From Ancylostoma caninum (Eukaryota > Nematoda > Chromadorea > Rhabditida > Ancylostomatidae), in NCBI GenBank assembly GCA_037903475.1, contig JBAJFG010000400.1, forward strand, positions 248,001 through 312,000: 64,000 nucleotides of DNA. The letters are read 5' to 3'. Shown in pieces: positions 46,049 through 57,769 of the stretch. Position numbers and translations under genes: made by a program. Under the pieces are notes generated by a model. That model saw only the letters and a program-made list of their open reading frames with translations. It had not been told where the DNA came from and made no database searches. Each line of letters begins with the position of its first letter. Within the stretch, counting starts at the first letter, position 1.

Positions 46049-46255
46049 CTTATTAATCTTCGGGTCATCTTCGACAACCGAAAAGTCAAGGTGAATTGGG
46101 AAAGTTTATCAAAAATCTAGTGAACTTCCAATTATTACTTCAAAAAAAAATTTCTCTGCAAGAGGAGGATCATGTTCGAATGGGTTGTAGCTTGGCACAA
46201 TGGAGCGGCCAAATTCTGCGTTCTGATGACGACCATCCAAGAAATCGACGGAATG
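46049..46255 (+). CDS. two in-phase exons of an unknown gene
   Basis: Exon 46049-46090 (LINLRVIFDNRKVK; acceptor TTTTATAG, donor AAG|GTGAAT) and exon 46163-46255 (RRIMFEWVVAWHNGAAKF then CVLMTTIQEIDGM; acceptor TCTCTGCAAG, donor ATG|GTGAGT) are 14 and 31 whole codons. They join at phase 0 across a 72-base intron. A different frame is also open across 46163-46255 but has poorer composition. The start, the end and the family are unknown. Confidence 0.45.
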
Positions 46256-47122
46256 GTGAGTATGCAGGATATGGGGCGCATCTACTGATAGCAAAAGCCT
46301 TCATGTGTAAATTATGACTAATTCTGAATATATTATATTATGCCTGGATTGATATTATCTTATGAAATAGTTCTACTCCGATCATCAAACTCTGTGAGGA
46401 CAGAGTTTTCCAATTACACTGTGAATAAAGACCTCACTTAAATATTGAAAAAAATTACCTTCTCGTATTTCATAGTTTAAAGCGATTATCAACAAGTTAT
46501 TATTTCCTACTACTACCTGTTCCATTGCGCACACGCGCTTATCCGCACGTAAACAAATAAATAAATAAGTAAATAAATAAATAAATCTGCTGCTGTTCGG
46601 TGTTTGAGCAGGGATCCGCTGTGAAAGTGCACAGTCGAAGCCCAACTCATTAGTTTGAAAACCCTGACCATTCATGGATGTTTATGGATGTTTTTAACCA
46701 CACACCAAAGATCGTACTACCAACTTTGAAACGATTTCTTATCAAAATACATCTAGATTGGCCTTTCCAGACTAAGAACAAAACAAAAATCCACACTGAA
46801 ATCATGGCTGGATACCAAGTCCTGAACCACACTCTACGTTGGTTTTGAGTTATTCACACATTCTCAACCTACTCAAGACACTGACTCCAGCGCTAACAGA
46901 ACGCTGCGCCTCTGCTCGCCGAAAGTAGTTCTCAATATGAGGACTTCTAACTTATCCAGAGTATTTGACCTACACTATTCGTCTTAAGAGCTGGTACAGA
47001 TTTCTTCGCCGCAAAACTCCAAAAAAATTCTGAGGTGCGCCTTTGCCTGATGGAATCAAATGGAATCAACTACGTTTGTGACCGACTGTGAAATAGACGG
47101 AAGGTAAAACAGGACAACTTAC

Positions 47123-47471
47123 GTTCTTTGCAGTCGGAAGGCTGAACTCCTGCTTGCAAATGAACTGTGTCAGAAATATTTATTGAGACTACATAGTCTA
47201 AAATAGCCGGCCACATGGATTTGGCCAAAGTTATGGAAAATCACTCTTCCACAAGATTTTCTTGCAAGATAAATCGAAAAGAAAACTAAACGCGGTTGTC
47301 TTAGAGGTGGCGAAATCAATACTTTGGTTGGAGAAATGAGAATAAAATTCAAATTGCAAGGTTAAGTAGAAAAAAAGTGCATACGAGTTTGCAGATATGT
47401 TCTCTTCTTTGATGAAAGAAGATAAAGATGCGGGTTGGTGGTGTGCCGTTTTCTAAACAACGCTTCGCGGC
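47123..47471 (-). CDS. two candidate exons on the minus strand, unknown product
   Basis: Exon 47471-47385 (REALFRKRHTTNPHLYLLSS then KKRTYLQT; acceptor TTCTCTTGCAG, donor GTATGC) and exon 47164-47123 (FICKQEFSLPTAKN; acceptor CTGACACAG, donor GTAAGT) have good splice signals. Their phases do not match directly, so a further exon lies between them or they are unrelated. Confidence 0.3.
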
Positions 47472-48403
47472 CTGCAAGAGAAGCCGCAAACCTTCTAAAA
47501 ACGCCTTGCTTACCATTGTTGCTACATAAACGCATGTATTCAAGTAAACAAAGCAACAGTAACGCCCTGAGGATCTTGAATCATTTAGTCTATTGGATAA
47601 CACGTCTTAGCTAGCTCTGATGACACGAATTTGAGCTCTTTTAGTGATGGACCTGGCGAATATCCATGCGACAGCCCCAAAATCCCTTGTCAAAGAGCTC
47701 GAGCCTCGCCTGACTGCGTGAGGCCGCTGTGCATCTCCGCCTCTTCTTCGCTCATTTTATCTCTGTCTATTCTATCTAATTGCCAACCATCCCGTCGCAG
47801 AGAATAGCGTGTGGGGGCCTCTATCAATCAACAATTCCTCGCATTTCAAAATAGCTTCTACCGACCGCTCCATTGACATCTTCTGTTTATCGTCAAACTC
47901 TCCTATGGGAACAGCTCGACCAAGAAAACATCCCCACTCCTTCAACTCTGGCTCTTGAGGGGAAGCTGTTTGAGAATTTGAGTAATTTTGAGTTCTCTGA
48001 TGCCATGTGTATTCTGGTTCACATATGTATTCGGTTTCTGGAGCTGGAAGGCTCTAAAAGGAGGGCTTGTTAGTCGTTTGCACCCAGCAGCACTACCGCG
48101 AACTCGTTAGCAGGCATTGAAAAATGAAATATTGCTGGACACACGTCCTTTCCCTCCATCGCTTCCATCGATCCTGCTGATATATCTTTCCTACTGGCTC
48201 ATTCAATTTCCCTGCAATCATTCCAGCAGTGAAATCCACAAAAAAATAGACATTCCGAAGAAAGTGTACTGCTTTGACAAACTTGACTGATGTCGTCATT
48301 GTCTTGTTGTTTGGACTTCCGAAGAGAGTACGTGCTGAATGTTCATGCTAAGAACAAAGGGATGTATGGTTTTCAGGGAAATAATTCTGTGGTGACCAAT
48401 AAA

Positions 48404-48718
48404 TTATGCATATGTTACTCTGCCCGCCGCCCACCACATAACACCATCGAATTTGTTTCTGCTTTTTGTTGTCGGACTCGCATCCGCCATTGGAATTGCA
48501 GCGATGTATCTCATCCCGAAATTCTCTATTGAATCCTCTAGAATTCTGAGAATGCATGCTGCCTTAGCTTCTAGATTATCCTCGCATCTACAATGCATAA
48601 TACCTATGTTCCTAGATCGTACGTAGCTTTCGCTCTCTATCAGGGCAGCTCTGACAGCAGTAGCCTCATGCAGGGTTAGCCAATATCCCCAGGACCAGCA
48701 TAGGCATTTCCCAAGCAA
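48404..48718 (-). CDS. open frame, possible exon, unknown
   Basis: The minus-strand frame of 104 codons includes IMHCRCEDNLEAKAACILRI and LEDSIENFGMRYIAAIPMAD. Composition is acceptable, but neither boundary has a strong splice signal, and the opposite strand is also partly open. Confidence 0.2.
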   Translation of the reverse strand: MLGKCLCWSWGYWLTLHEATAVRAALIESESYVRSRNIGIMHCRCEDNLEAKAACILRILEDSIENFGMRYIAAIPMADASPTTKSRNKFDGVMWWAAGRVTYA

Positions 48719-49696
48719 ATGGTAAAAATGATTTCAACAAAAGTAATAACTACCATCAGTGGCGGACGAAGAGCGGGCGGCTGGGTGGAGGCGGGAGGGA
48801 GGGCGTAGGAAAAAAGTGGGGTTACCGCTGGGTTAAGGGCCTAGTCGTCAAATAAAAACAAGAAAAATACCAATATAAATGTTGAATAATTAATAATGAA
48901 TAGCTGAGACTAATAAGAGAAGTAAATGATTCAAATTAAATTTTGGAAATTCGGTGACCCATTGTCGTGAGGGGGGGGGGGTGACCATAGCATAACTGTG
49001 ACCATAAATGCTATTTTCACCTTCGATATTCTTCCTTCAGCAGCGAAACGGCTTCGTAAAAGAAATCAGACGTGGACTCAGGCGTGCAGCTAGATGACGT
49101 CGTCATTTCTTCAGCTTTTTGTAGATGTACACCGTATCCCTGTGATTCCTGGTAATTTGGAGGGTGAGCTAAGTACGTCTGGATTACCTTTCGTCCCTTC
49201 TTTCACAGTGTTCGGATTTTTTTCCAGACAAACGCGGTTTTCTCCTTTTTAATGGAATTTCTACCCCATTTCTTGCTACTAACCCACTGGTTTGGCCTTC
49301 TTGAATGCATGTACGCTTATATGGGATTTTAAAAAAGACAAAAGGTTCAGCTGAAACAGCAATACATCACACATTCTTTGTGCGAAAGTTGCGAAAAGCG
49401 AACTCCGCACAGGGTCTCCTACTCATATCACTGAATTGTGGGACCCTTTCCGGACTCGACAGACTGAGATCTTCTCAATCCTCTGTGCAAATTCACGTAG
49501 CTCACTCCTTAAAGTTGTAAAAGCGCTTGGGACGAATTTGACTTCAACAACATGCCATGTAGAGTCGTCTTTCCTCCACTTCCGACATCTGCTTTGCTAA
49601 CAGTGAAGGAATATTTGGGTTCAATAACAATATTTATGCTCACATTTAACACACAAATAAACGACTCTTATTTTCCCTACTTTCTTCCCATTTTAG

Positions 49697-49932
49697 CAAA
49701 CGACTGTGTTTTTCCAGAAGCTTATTGCGCACCTTGTAATCTTTGGTATTTTCCTTGGAGGAAGTAGGACTTCACTACTCAGTGTACAGGTCAGAAGAAG
49801 GTGTTGTGGGGGGGGGGCAGGTTGTACTGACAGCCGCTGGTGACGCAGGCAAAAGTGAAGAAATTTCGCGAGTGGAACTTTAGAACTGATAATACCATCC
49901 GTTTTGGACCTCACTGCGTGGGGGTCTTCTAA
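49697..49932 (+). CDS. 3' end of an unknown gene: membrane-like exon plus terminal exon
   Basis: Exon 49697-49789 (QTTVFFQKLIAHLVIFGIFL then GGSRTSLLSVQ; acceptor CCATTTTAG, donor CAG|GTCAGA) is 31 codons and hydrophobic enough for one membrane segment. Exon 49849-49932 (AKVKKFREWNFRTDNTIRFG then PHCVGVF, TAA; acceptor GACGCAG) follows at phase 0. The intron is 59 bases and contains a G run. Upstream exons were not identified, and the family is unknown. Confidence 0.45.
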
Positions 49933-50249
49933 CCCTACAGTGTCTCATAAGCGATGCAATTGAGCACACCTATCATGCCTTACATACCTGTCTGTTATGT
50001 GCACCTACGTACGTACTTGCGTAATTTTCAGTCTTCTTCTGTGGAGATCACATATTTTTCGCTTTCTCTTTTCCCTGTTCTTTCTGAACTATCTTCCATG
50101 CTGAAACAAACCGTACCCAAAATGGGTACGGCATAAATGGATGGTGCTGCTAAGTCCTCTTCCAAATACTGCAAACTTTTCTGCAAGCCAATGACCCCTA
50201 ACCAATATCTCACCGGGCCTGTCAATGTAAAATACGTAAGTATGGTCCA

Positions 50250-50330
50250 GCTCAGGGCTTCATCTGCACGCGCATCTGACATCAGTTCATCCAGGCAGGG
50301 ATCGAACCATCGATCAAATATGTACATGGT
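50250..50330 (-). repeat. B-box-bearing repeat fragment
   Basis: The minus strand has a perfect pol III B box (GGTTCGATCCC) near 50295 but no A box at tRNA spacing. It is probably part of a dispersed repeat. The long minus-strand frame through it should not be read as a gene. Confidence 0.3.
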
Positions 50331-50944
50331 GGCAACGCCTCAATATTCCTTAATTCCTTCGAAGGGAGGGAAATTTTTCTTAATGAAATTTCTGCGTCAT
50401 CTTGGAATATGGGCTGTGATTGACATGGGCACAGTTAATTTTGTGGAAACGTCTGGAAAAGTGTCGTCAGATGTCACCAGTTCTATGGATCAGGCTAAAA
50501 AAGAGAGTTCACAGGCTTGTACCCCTTAGCCAGATATTTATCCTTCTGCAGAAACCGCCCCAGCTTCGAGTACATTCGAAGTTTTCTTGCACAGATTTCT
50601 AATCAGTGGTCGTTTACGTCGCCGCTTCAGTACTCAAACGAAAAACACGTGATGTGCCATAAAAAGGCACTTTTACATTGAAGACACTGAGTAACATTCT
50701 TCAGAACAGACTCTTGTTAATGGTTGGTTCATGCCTAGAATTCAAGAAAGCTAATTAACTGTTCACTCACTAATGATAATTCAACAGATTCCATGATGTT
50801 CTCCATCAGCAAAACACGGGTGCTCAGCCCGTGGCCACTGCTTGACTTCTTAATCGTGCTAAGCTTATGAAAGCTGTTTGCATGGTGGTAGGGAGAGGGG
50901 GGAGGGGGGAGGAGCTGGTTTCGCAACTGAGCATTTTCGTTTAG

Positions 50945-51069
50945 AATCCAAATCTCCGGTCGTTAAGTGCATTATATCTATTATACAAATGTTTCGTATA
51001 TCCGATCCACACTTGCTTAGGGGAGATATGTTGGTTTTGGGAACTCGGCCAAAATATTTAGCCGTATAA
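50945..51069 (+). CDS. candidate terminal exon, unknown product
   Basis: After an acceptor TTTCGTTTAG the frame reads SKSPVVKCIISIIQMFRISD then PHLLRGDMLVLGTRPKYLAV and TAA at 51067-51069. The composition is protein-like. No upstream exon ending in the needed phase was located. Confidence 0.3.
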
Positions 51070-51684
51070 GGAAAAGGCTCACTCATAGGTATGTCCTCAC
51101 CGATCCAAATCCATTCTGTTTCCCAGAATATTGCAATTTACCCACCTCTTCATTTCTTTTCGCAAATGCGATGCATTGACTGCTGATAATATTTATTAGT
51201 TGGTGATGAGATAATATTTATCAGGTTGTTGCGAAGTTAAATGCCGTTTCGAAGTATGCACAAATAAACTTTTCTCTTCTGACAGATTTAAGCAACTTTA
51301 GCCCAACTTATGTGAGCTTCTGGTAGAGCTTTTCCTCCTCTCTCGAATGGTGCTTGAATATTCTGGCCAGCTCTTTCCTGAGGGTTTTCATGATGTCGCG
51401 AACAAATGGTGAGCTTATGCGATTTTTGGGTGATTATGGATAATGACTTCAAACTCGATCACTCTTTGTCGCAGGTATGCGTTATTTTCGCATTTGTTTA
51501 GGCTTTGAATCGCCTTCCCAATGGGAAGTGTGTTATCTGATCGCAAATTTTCCTTCCGTCGATTTAATCCCCAAAGGAACCATGGTCGTGACCACAGGCT
51601 GTTCCCTGACGATCAAACATCAAGGACAGGACAGTCGTGGAACCTAAATCGGATCCAACCATTTATGCGTGGAGGGCAGGGATA

Positions 51685-52440
51685 GATGCTCACTATACCA
51701 CAGTTTCAAAACACTTGACTTCAATCGAAATGGCAAGTGCGGAAGTGAACATCTCACGATCTGAATGTTGACCTGCGTATTGCCCAGTGTGACATCTTTC
51801 TAACTTAATTGTTGGCCCCAAGTACTACCCATTTCTAGACCGCGTAGTAGCTGTAGATGGAGCATGGTTCCTGCACTATAAAAGGAAATGTGAGTTTGCA
51901 TCGGTAGACCCTTCTTCCCAATTCTAAGTTTACCAAAGCCAGGTCTTCACCTTAAGGAGGTTCTGTCAGGAATTTGGTGTTGCTGTAAGAGTACGATTCA
52001 TTGCAGTCTTCTCCAACCTAGTCAGTCATGGACAGCAGATCTTTTCATTAAAACCTCGAATTAATTTTCTCAAAACTGCTATGAGTGCGATCGGCAGTGG
52101 TGAACAAAAATTGGTGTTCCCCTGCTCCAGAGTAACGTTAAGTCTCAATTCCAAAATTCACCCGACAAAACTGATGCAGTAAGGCATCAAGGTTCTCACT
52201 CATTGGCCTTATTCCTCAGACCATTAACCTACCATATGTCCCTTTTTCGAAGCTCCAGATGCAATCCTGCGACAGAGGCAGATTGCTGATCTGGAGCATG
52301 CTGAAACTGCCTTCCAAAAGTTTGCAAATTTTTGTGATCTCAGTTTTTGTTGTAGAGACGTGCAATACGCGCTTTATTGTCGGGGAGAACCTAGTGAATG
52401 GTTGCTAATTTGATGGAAAAAGCTGTGTTTGGGCTGAGTT
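51685..52440 (+). pseudogene. mariner transposase relic, central and C-terminal part
   Basis: Read across frames: TTVSKHLTSI, then YPFLDRVVAVDGAWFLHYKR, then LPKPGLHLKEVLSGIWCCCK, then QPSQSWTADLF, then LRQRQIADLEHAETAFQKFA. These follow mariner order: the first catalytic Asp region, the Lys-Pro-Gly-Leu-His box, the W--C-G region and the C-terminal E-H-E-A--FF part. Stops and frame changes are frequent. It is unrelated in position to the N-terminal relic at 29905. Confidence 0.65.
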
Positions 52441-52744
52441 GCAACACTTCGAACAGGTGTGTCCATTTCGGCAATTAATTTCGCAACAATCTAATATTAA
52501 TTGAGAGCAGATGATACACCTTCATCAGGTCAGAGCTCGACAGTAGAGTCGATGGTGACCTCTAGGTTAAATTCAGTCAAGTTGTTTCGAACCAAATCGG
52601 TTGTGGTCTTACTGGAAAACTACGCAGAAAAAGGAAAAGGGAAAATGAGGTGTCGAGCTCAAACTTAGCTGCTTCCAAGCAGTTGAGATGCTTATTTTTG
52701 CAGTTGTGTTCGCCAACATTCTTATATTCTTTATTCTCGACCAC

Positions 52745-52790
52745 GGCTAGCGTTTCGGCGATGTCGCCTTCGTCAGAGCCTGGAAGTCGA
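52745..52790 (-). ncRNA. hammerhead-ribozyme-like core
   Basis: On the minus strand: CTGACGA (52776-52770), one A, a 4-bp hairpin GGCG-ACAT-CGCC (52768-52757), then GAAAC (52756-52752), with GTC about 11 bases further. CUGANGA, stem II and GAAA in this order are the conserved hammerhead core. The extra A before stem II and weak stems I and III argue against full activity. Penelope-like elements are known to carry such motifs. Confidence 0.35.
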
Positions 52791-52799
52791 AGGCAGATT

Positions 52800-55640
52800 C
52801 TGCTTCATTAGCTGCTTCCGCTCTGGAAAAACACAGACACGCACGTTTTGAAGCATTTCCTTTTCTTTCCCTGGAATTCTAATTAGATCATTCAAGCCGT
52901 GCTATTGGTGCCAAGCGCTGCACTGAGCACTATCTTTCACTGCTAGTTGGTCTAAGAAGTTGCAGACAATTCGCTGGGAACACGCTCGAAATAGCTTAAG
53001 ACTCACTTTTTGTGCGGCCAAAAGCGAAAAACTTTTGCTTCCAGGACATTTGTAACTTATATTTCGATAATTTTGCTGACAAGGCGAGATTACCAGGTCC
53101 AGAAACTGTTACTCCTTAAGAAAATACCAAACTTCACGACGAATTAATAACACCCCCCCCCTCCCCGATTTCTTCGTTTTGTGGTTTTCCGGATTCCATG
53201 GGCGCTAGGGAGGCGCTCATAAAATAAGGCCTCTGCTAATCGTAGATACTACACCGATTGTCAAGGTTCAGCTCGGTGAAGTTGTGGAAATAATGAAGTC
53301 AAGGAAGAAAACTTACAAAACTCTTGCATCAAACTGATATTATTACTTACATAGTGTCGGTGCTGGTTGCGGAAACCTAAGTACGGGTGTGGTGGAGTGC
53401 TGCTCCCACGGCTCTGCCTCTACGTGCAAAAGTGCTTTTCATCATTAGCGTCCACCATCTTGCCCTTTCTCTTTATTGCTGCGTATCGGCTACTTTTTGT
53501 ACTCAGAAGAAAATTCCTTCCAAGACAGTAATTAAAATTTGCTTATAGCTGAGCCGAGTTCGAAATTGGGTGTTTTTTCGTAGGCAACCATTAAGCCCAG
53601 AGTCCTTCGGAACCCAGAAACCTACTTCTTGAAATGCTTCTTTTCTTGACAATTTGGGGAGTGCTTCTCTTTCTTTCTCATTTGCACATTTAATAAAACG
53701 GAAGAGACTAGACAGACACGGGTTTTCTTTGAGTGTTAAGCAACAGCAATAAGCAGTATTGAAATCTGTACGAGATTTTGATGAAATGATGGGGTCATGA
53801 GTAGAAACGCTTCTCGATATCGGTTAAGCAAGAATGCATGGAGCGACACTACATAGTTACCGATTAGGCCGTTGACCTTCAATTTTTCTGAAGACAGTTG
53901 TATAATAGTGACGTTTTGCTACCAAATTCGCCTACTTAGGAACTTTGGAAGGGTTGGGTAGACAGTTGTCTCCTTTGAAAGTTTAGATGTGCTTCCCATG
54001 GAATGCATATGAGGTTCATCTTGAATACGTTCGTAATTCACTTCTCTTTTCCTCTTTTCGCCTCATGTCTCTTTATTTCTTTATTCAAATATGCTGTTTG
54101 AGAAGGACGCTAGAAAATGTTAGTGTAAGCGACTCTGAATAGACAGCTAAAATTAACATGACAAGTGTATGATGACTATTCATCTAGATGAAGGAAGAAT
54201 CCTTGTTCAGCCAAACTGGCTTTACTGCCAATTACGCCTCACCTGCAGGAAATTTCAAATGTTTAGGTCCCTACGGCCCGGTAACGCTCTAAGGAGCGAG
54301 AGGACGTGCATGGTTACGGCTCCAGCAGACAACCAGGGTACATTGTCTCATAGAACTGTGCTGGTTCGTGAGATTCCCGATGTTTGGAGTTTCATTTTTT
54401 ATTCGGAGTGGTTATTAGCAGATCTAACTAATAAGAAAAACGAAAAAGATAATTGTACCTATTTTCCTTTCCATTCCTGTTACTGTACGGAAAATGGATA
54501 AGAATATGGCTTACTCCGGAACTCAGCAGTGAAGGTAATACAAAATCGAAAAACATTAAAAATAATATACTAAATTACTTACTTTCTGCCTTTTTGGTTC
54601 TATACAGCTTGTCCCTGCTGATCCATTCGTTCTTCTCTCTCCTTCGCGTCCTCAGGCTTGGGTAATTAAAAAAGCAATTTAATCTAATTGAACAATAGTA
54701 CGTAATTATAAGGGTGGTAAAAACGGAAACGAATGTTCTTTATATGGAATGAAGATATTTGTTGAAAACACAGCTACAACACTTCGATTCAAGTTTTATC
54801 CAGAATCAGACTGCTGAACCTTCGACATCTTCCATACAGAGAGTGACAGCTCTCCTACGGGATGTCGCCGAGCCGTGACCTGAAATAGCGCCTCACCCAA
54901 ATTTTGGTTCCGCGATGGCTTCGGAGTTTTGGAAAGCTTTGCCGAAAAAGCAACTCAATGCTCGATAGCACAGTTCCAGGGCTATTGTGCTATCACGACT
55001 TCTGACTTTTCCAGGTATGAAGGGCAGGGGAAGAGTCGACTGACGGTCACAGTTTCGATTCAGTCACTAAGTTCAAGGCCATTTCCAAGTTGCATAGATT
55101 TAGTCAGATGACACGGTCAAAAGTTCTCTTAATTGTTTATATGAGATGCGGTAATGCTTCGCTGCGCTGCAGTTTTCCGTCATTTAAAGGACTAGAACAC
55201 AGGGAATTGAAACTCTGAAATCTTGGTAATTCCTCTTGTGAATTTCCTCTAAAATCAGGATTGAATTATAATAATATTCGATAATCTGTATATTGAAAAA
55301 TTCTCCATCAATGGTTCTTTTAGATAATACCAAATGTTTTGTAAGAGGAGTTCGCCAGGATGTCCATGACTTTGTGAGCGCTCTTGTATGGTCTGAAATT
55401 TCTACAGCAAAGTTATGAAAGAAAAGATTTGAAATTTGGAGAGCCAAATCGAATGTTTGGAATATGTTAGCAAAAACAACGGAATGAAAATAATTCTGCA
55501 AAATTTTTCATAGATTTCGCAGACATTCTATAAATAGGTACTTTGGAATGGTCCCTCAACGCACGGCACTCTCAGTGCTTTCACGCCAATGTCCGCCGGA
55601 AAATTCCTCAACACCACATTCTCAGTTTGGAGATTCAGTT
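52800..55640. other. mostly unassigned DNA
   Basis: A plus-strand frame at 54250-54480 (FQMFRSLRPGNALRSERTCM, LVREIPDVWSF) has protein-like composition and an acceptor-like CACCTGCAG, but no partner exon. A C run lies at 53154-53164. Nothing else is supported. Confidence 0.25.
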
Positions 55641-55650
55641 TGGAATTTAG

Positions 55651-56335
55651 AAATTCATTCCGGCATGTGCAAGATGTCCAGATGGTGGCATCCTATCAGC
55701 CATGAGATGGGGATTGAAATCAAAAGTTCGATAATGTAGTTTTTTCCCCAGTTGGATACTTGCGCAATCAGATATTTGTTCTAAACTGCAGCCTTTTCAC
55801 ACCTCATCAAGATAAATAAGCATTGGAAAATGTGCAACACTTAGCAAGGAAGTCACTAACAAATCAAGACATCGTGAAATCTTCTAGTGGAGGAAAATTT
55901 GGAGAAAATTGAAATTTCAACGAAAAGTGGTTTGAACTCTTGCCAAACAGCTTCACGTTCCGTAAAATGCAAATGAGGAGACATTTGAGCTGATAAAAAT
56001 AGCAAAAAAAAATAAAAGAGCAAAATAATAAAAATAGAAGCAGAAAAAAATCATAGAAAGAGCTCACGAAGAGAAAAAAAACGACTGAATTTCACCGAGA
56101 TTGCAGCAAAACAGCTGTGTCTATTGCATCTCGCACAACAAACAACTAGCGGAAAACTCGTACGAATTGACGGCTGGCACAAAGATGTACCAGTTACCGC
56201 ACTCAACGCAGTCGGTCTTCATTGTTGTTATTGTGTCGGAAACATTCGGACTGCGGCAAAGAATCAGTGTGAAAATCTGACAAGCGAACGTTTCCGTGGA
56301 TGCTACCTTCAAACTGAACGTTTTGCTAAACTCAG
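55651..56335 (+). CDS. two in-phase exons of an unknown Cys-rich protein
   Basis: Exon 55651-55725 (KFIPACARCPDGGILSAMRW then GLKSK; acceptor TGGAATTTAG, donor GTTCGA) and exon 56115-56335 (LCLLHLAQQTTSGKLVRIDG, WHKDVPVTALNAVGLHCCYC, VGNIRTAAKNQCENL and on to FAKLR; acceptor GCAAAACAG, donor CTCAG|GTGAGA) join at phase 0. The second exon is the stronger: 73 codons with strong acceptor and donor. Six or more Cys suggest a metal-binding or disulfide-rich domain. No family is recognised. Confidence 0.45.
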
Positions 56336-56724
56336 GTGAGACTTCAAAACTAGCTATGATTCAGACATGTTTTTCTGGATGAAAATGATCATTGCGGAGG
56401 ACCACATTTGGCCATTTGCACACTCCAACAGAAGACCCCAACTTTTACTGCATAGGATTGTGAAAAGCCTCTCACGTCCTCTCTAAGGGTGGTTGTAATT
56501 CTCTCAAGCTTGTCATACTTTGCAACAAGATATATGTGTCTCATTAGCTGCGCACGAGAGTGTCATGAGCTGGCAAGCCTATCTACAAAATGTTTGCGCG
56601 ACAGAGGATCCGAATCCTTATGCCTGCGTCCCGGCGGCGCGCACAAGCTCTGCGCCATGAAGCACGGTGTAAGCTATAGTAGAATGGCTGAGTAGATCTT
56701 GATCGTGCGTAAACAACTGATAAC

Positions 56725-56960
56725 TGTGCAGCACGAATGCAGCCTGAACGGCGTAATGGTTTGAGTAACCCCCCCCCCCCCTCCGTTCCCAGTGGCTGCC
56801 ATCCTCGCCTCAATTGCTGCCATCCCTCAGCAATTGCTGCTAGAGGGACGAAAGCTTGAGCGGCAGTCGGAGGGAGGATGGCAGCAACTGGCAACAGTCG
56901 ATGCTAGGATATCTTTTCGATCCATCACGCTGTTCGGGCTGCATTCGTGCTGCACAGTTA
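56725..56960. mobile_element. foldback MITE, about 235 bp
   Basis: CTGTGCAGCACGAATGCAGC (56726) is inverted at 56958 as the same word on the minus strand, with arms of about 34 bp. The interior also pairs (CAGTGGCTGCCATCCTC near 56790 against GAGGATGGCAGCAACTG near 56874). A C12 run sits in the left arm. Confidence 0.65.
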
Positions 56961-57402
56961 CCAGAGTGTGAACTTCCCGACATTCTGCATCTCGCTGTTT
57001 CTACCACTACTTCCTGCGTTTTGCCCTCCGGTTGCCAGGTTGTCGCGAAGTTCAGAACATCGCAACAACGTAACAGCCTGTCAACACCTTCGCGATGCAG
57101 TCTTCTCGCTTAGTCTAGCAGGCGCTTGGATGCGAATCCGGTTCGCTCCATCTCCATCCATCTTTGTTCTATGTTGCAAATATGATATCACGATATGTGA
57201 GGCATTGCTATACTCCAGGTGTTCCAAATCAAAGGGCATATGCAAAAAGAACCTGCTCCACCCGAGGCTCGGCTGCTTTTTTCGTATTTGCCCTCGGGGA
57301 TTGGGCTAGACCAAAATGTGAAAGATTTTCAGCTCAAAATATGATGAAGTGCCGGCTGATTCCCGCGAAAGCGACAACACTCAAGAAGTCTCGCTAGAGA
57401 AT

Positions 57403-57761
57403 TCAATTGTAATGTTTGTTGTTGGCGGTGTAACTCTGCTTTTTGGTGCCACCCCCAGGCGTCGGGGACTTGCCAGATGACGTGGGGGGATTCCTGTCAC
57501 CAGCATCTGCTGTTTGCCCCTCTAGGGTTCTCGAACTCACGCTCCGTTTCACATCATTTTGTTTTGAGACGTTTCTCCTTCCACGGTTCTCTTCCTTGTG
57601 CACTCTTGCCCGCAATAATCGGGTTGTTTTGCAGACGAGCACTGACAAATGGACTTCTGATGGGACAATCCGGGCAAGATTAGATCTGCTTGGATTTGTG
57701 TGGTTGTGTCGTCTGAACACTGACTGCAGGACATCTGCCCATCGTTGTTGACATTGTCCAT
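57403..57761 (-). CDS. possible minus-strand coding region, unknown
   Basis: Two minus frames are open. One starts with an ATG at 57761 and has paired Cys (MSCSQCSDDTTTQ, SICQCSSAKQPDYCGQECTR). The other is Lys/Arg/Ser/Pro-rich to a stop at 57403 (DAGDRNPPTSSGKSPTPGGG). A frameshift or intron would be needed to join them. The plus strand is also open, so support is weak. Confidence 0.2.
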
Positions 57762-57769
57762 ATCATTAG

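Noticed and set aside
50250..50330. tRNA gene on the minus strand
   Set aside because: The B box is good, but there is no A box at tRNA spacing and no cloverleaf.
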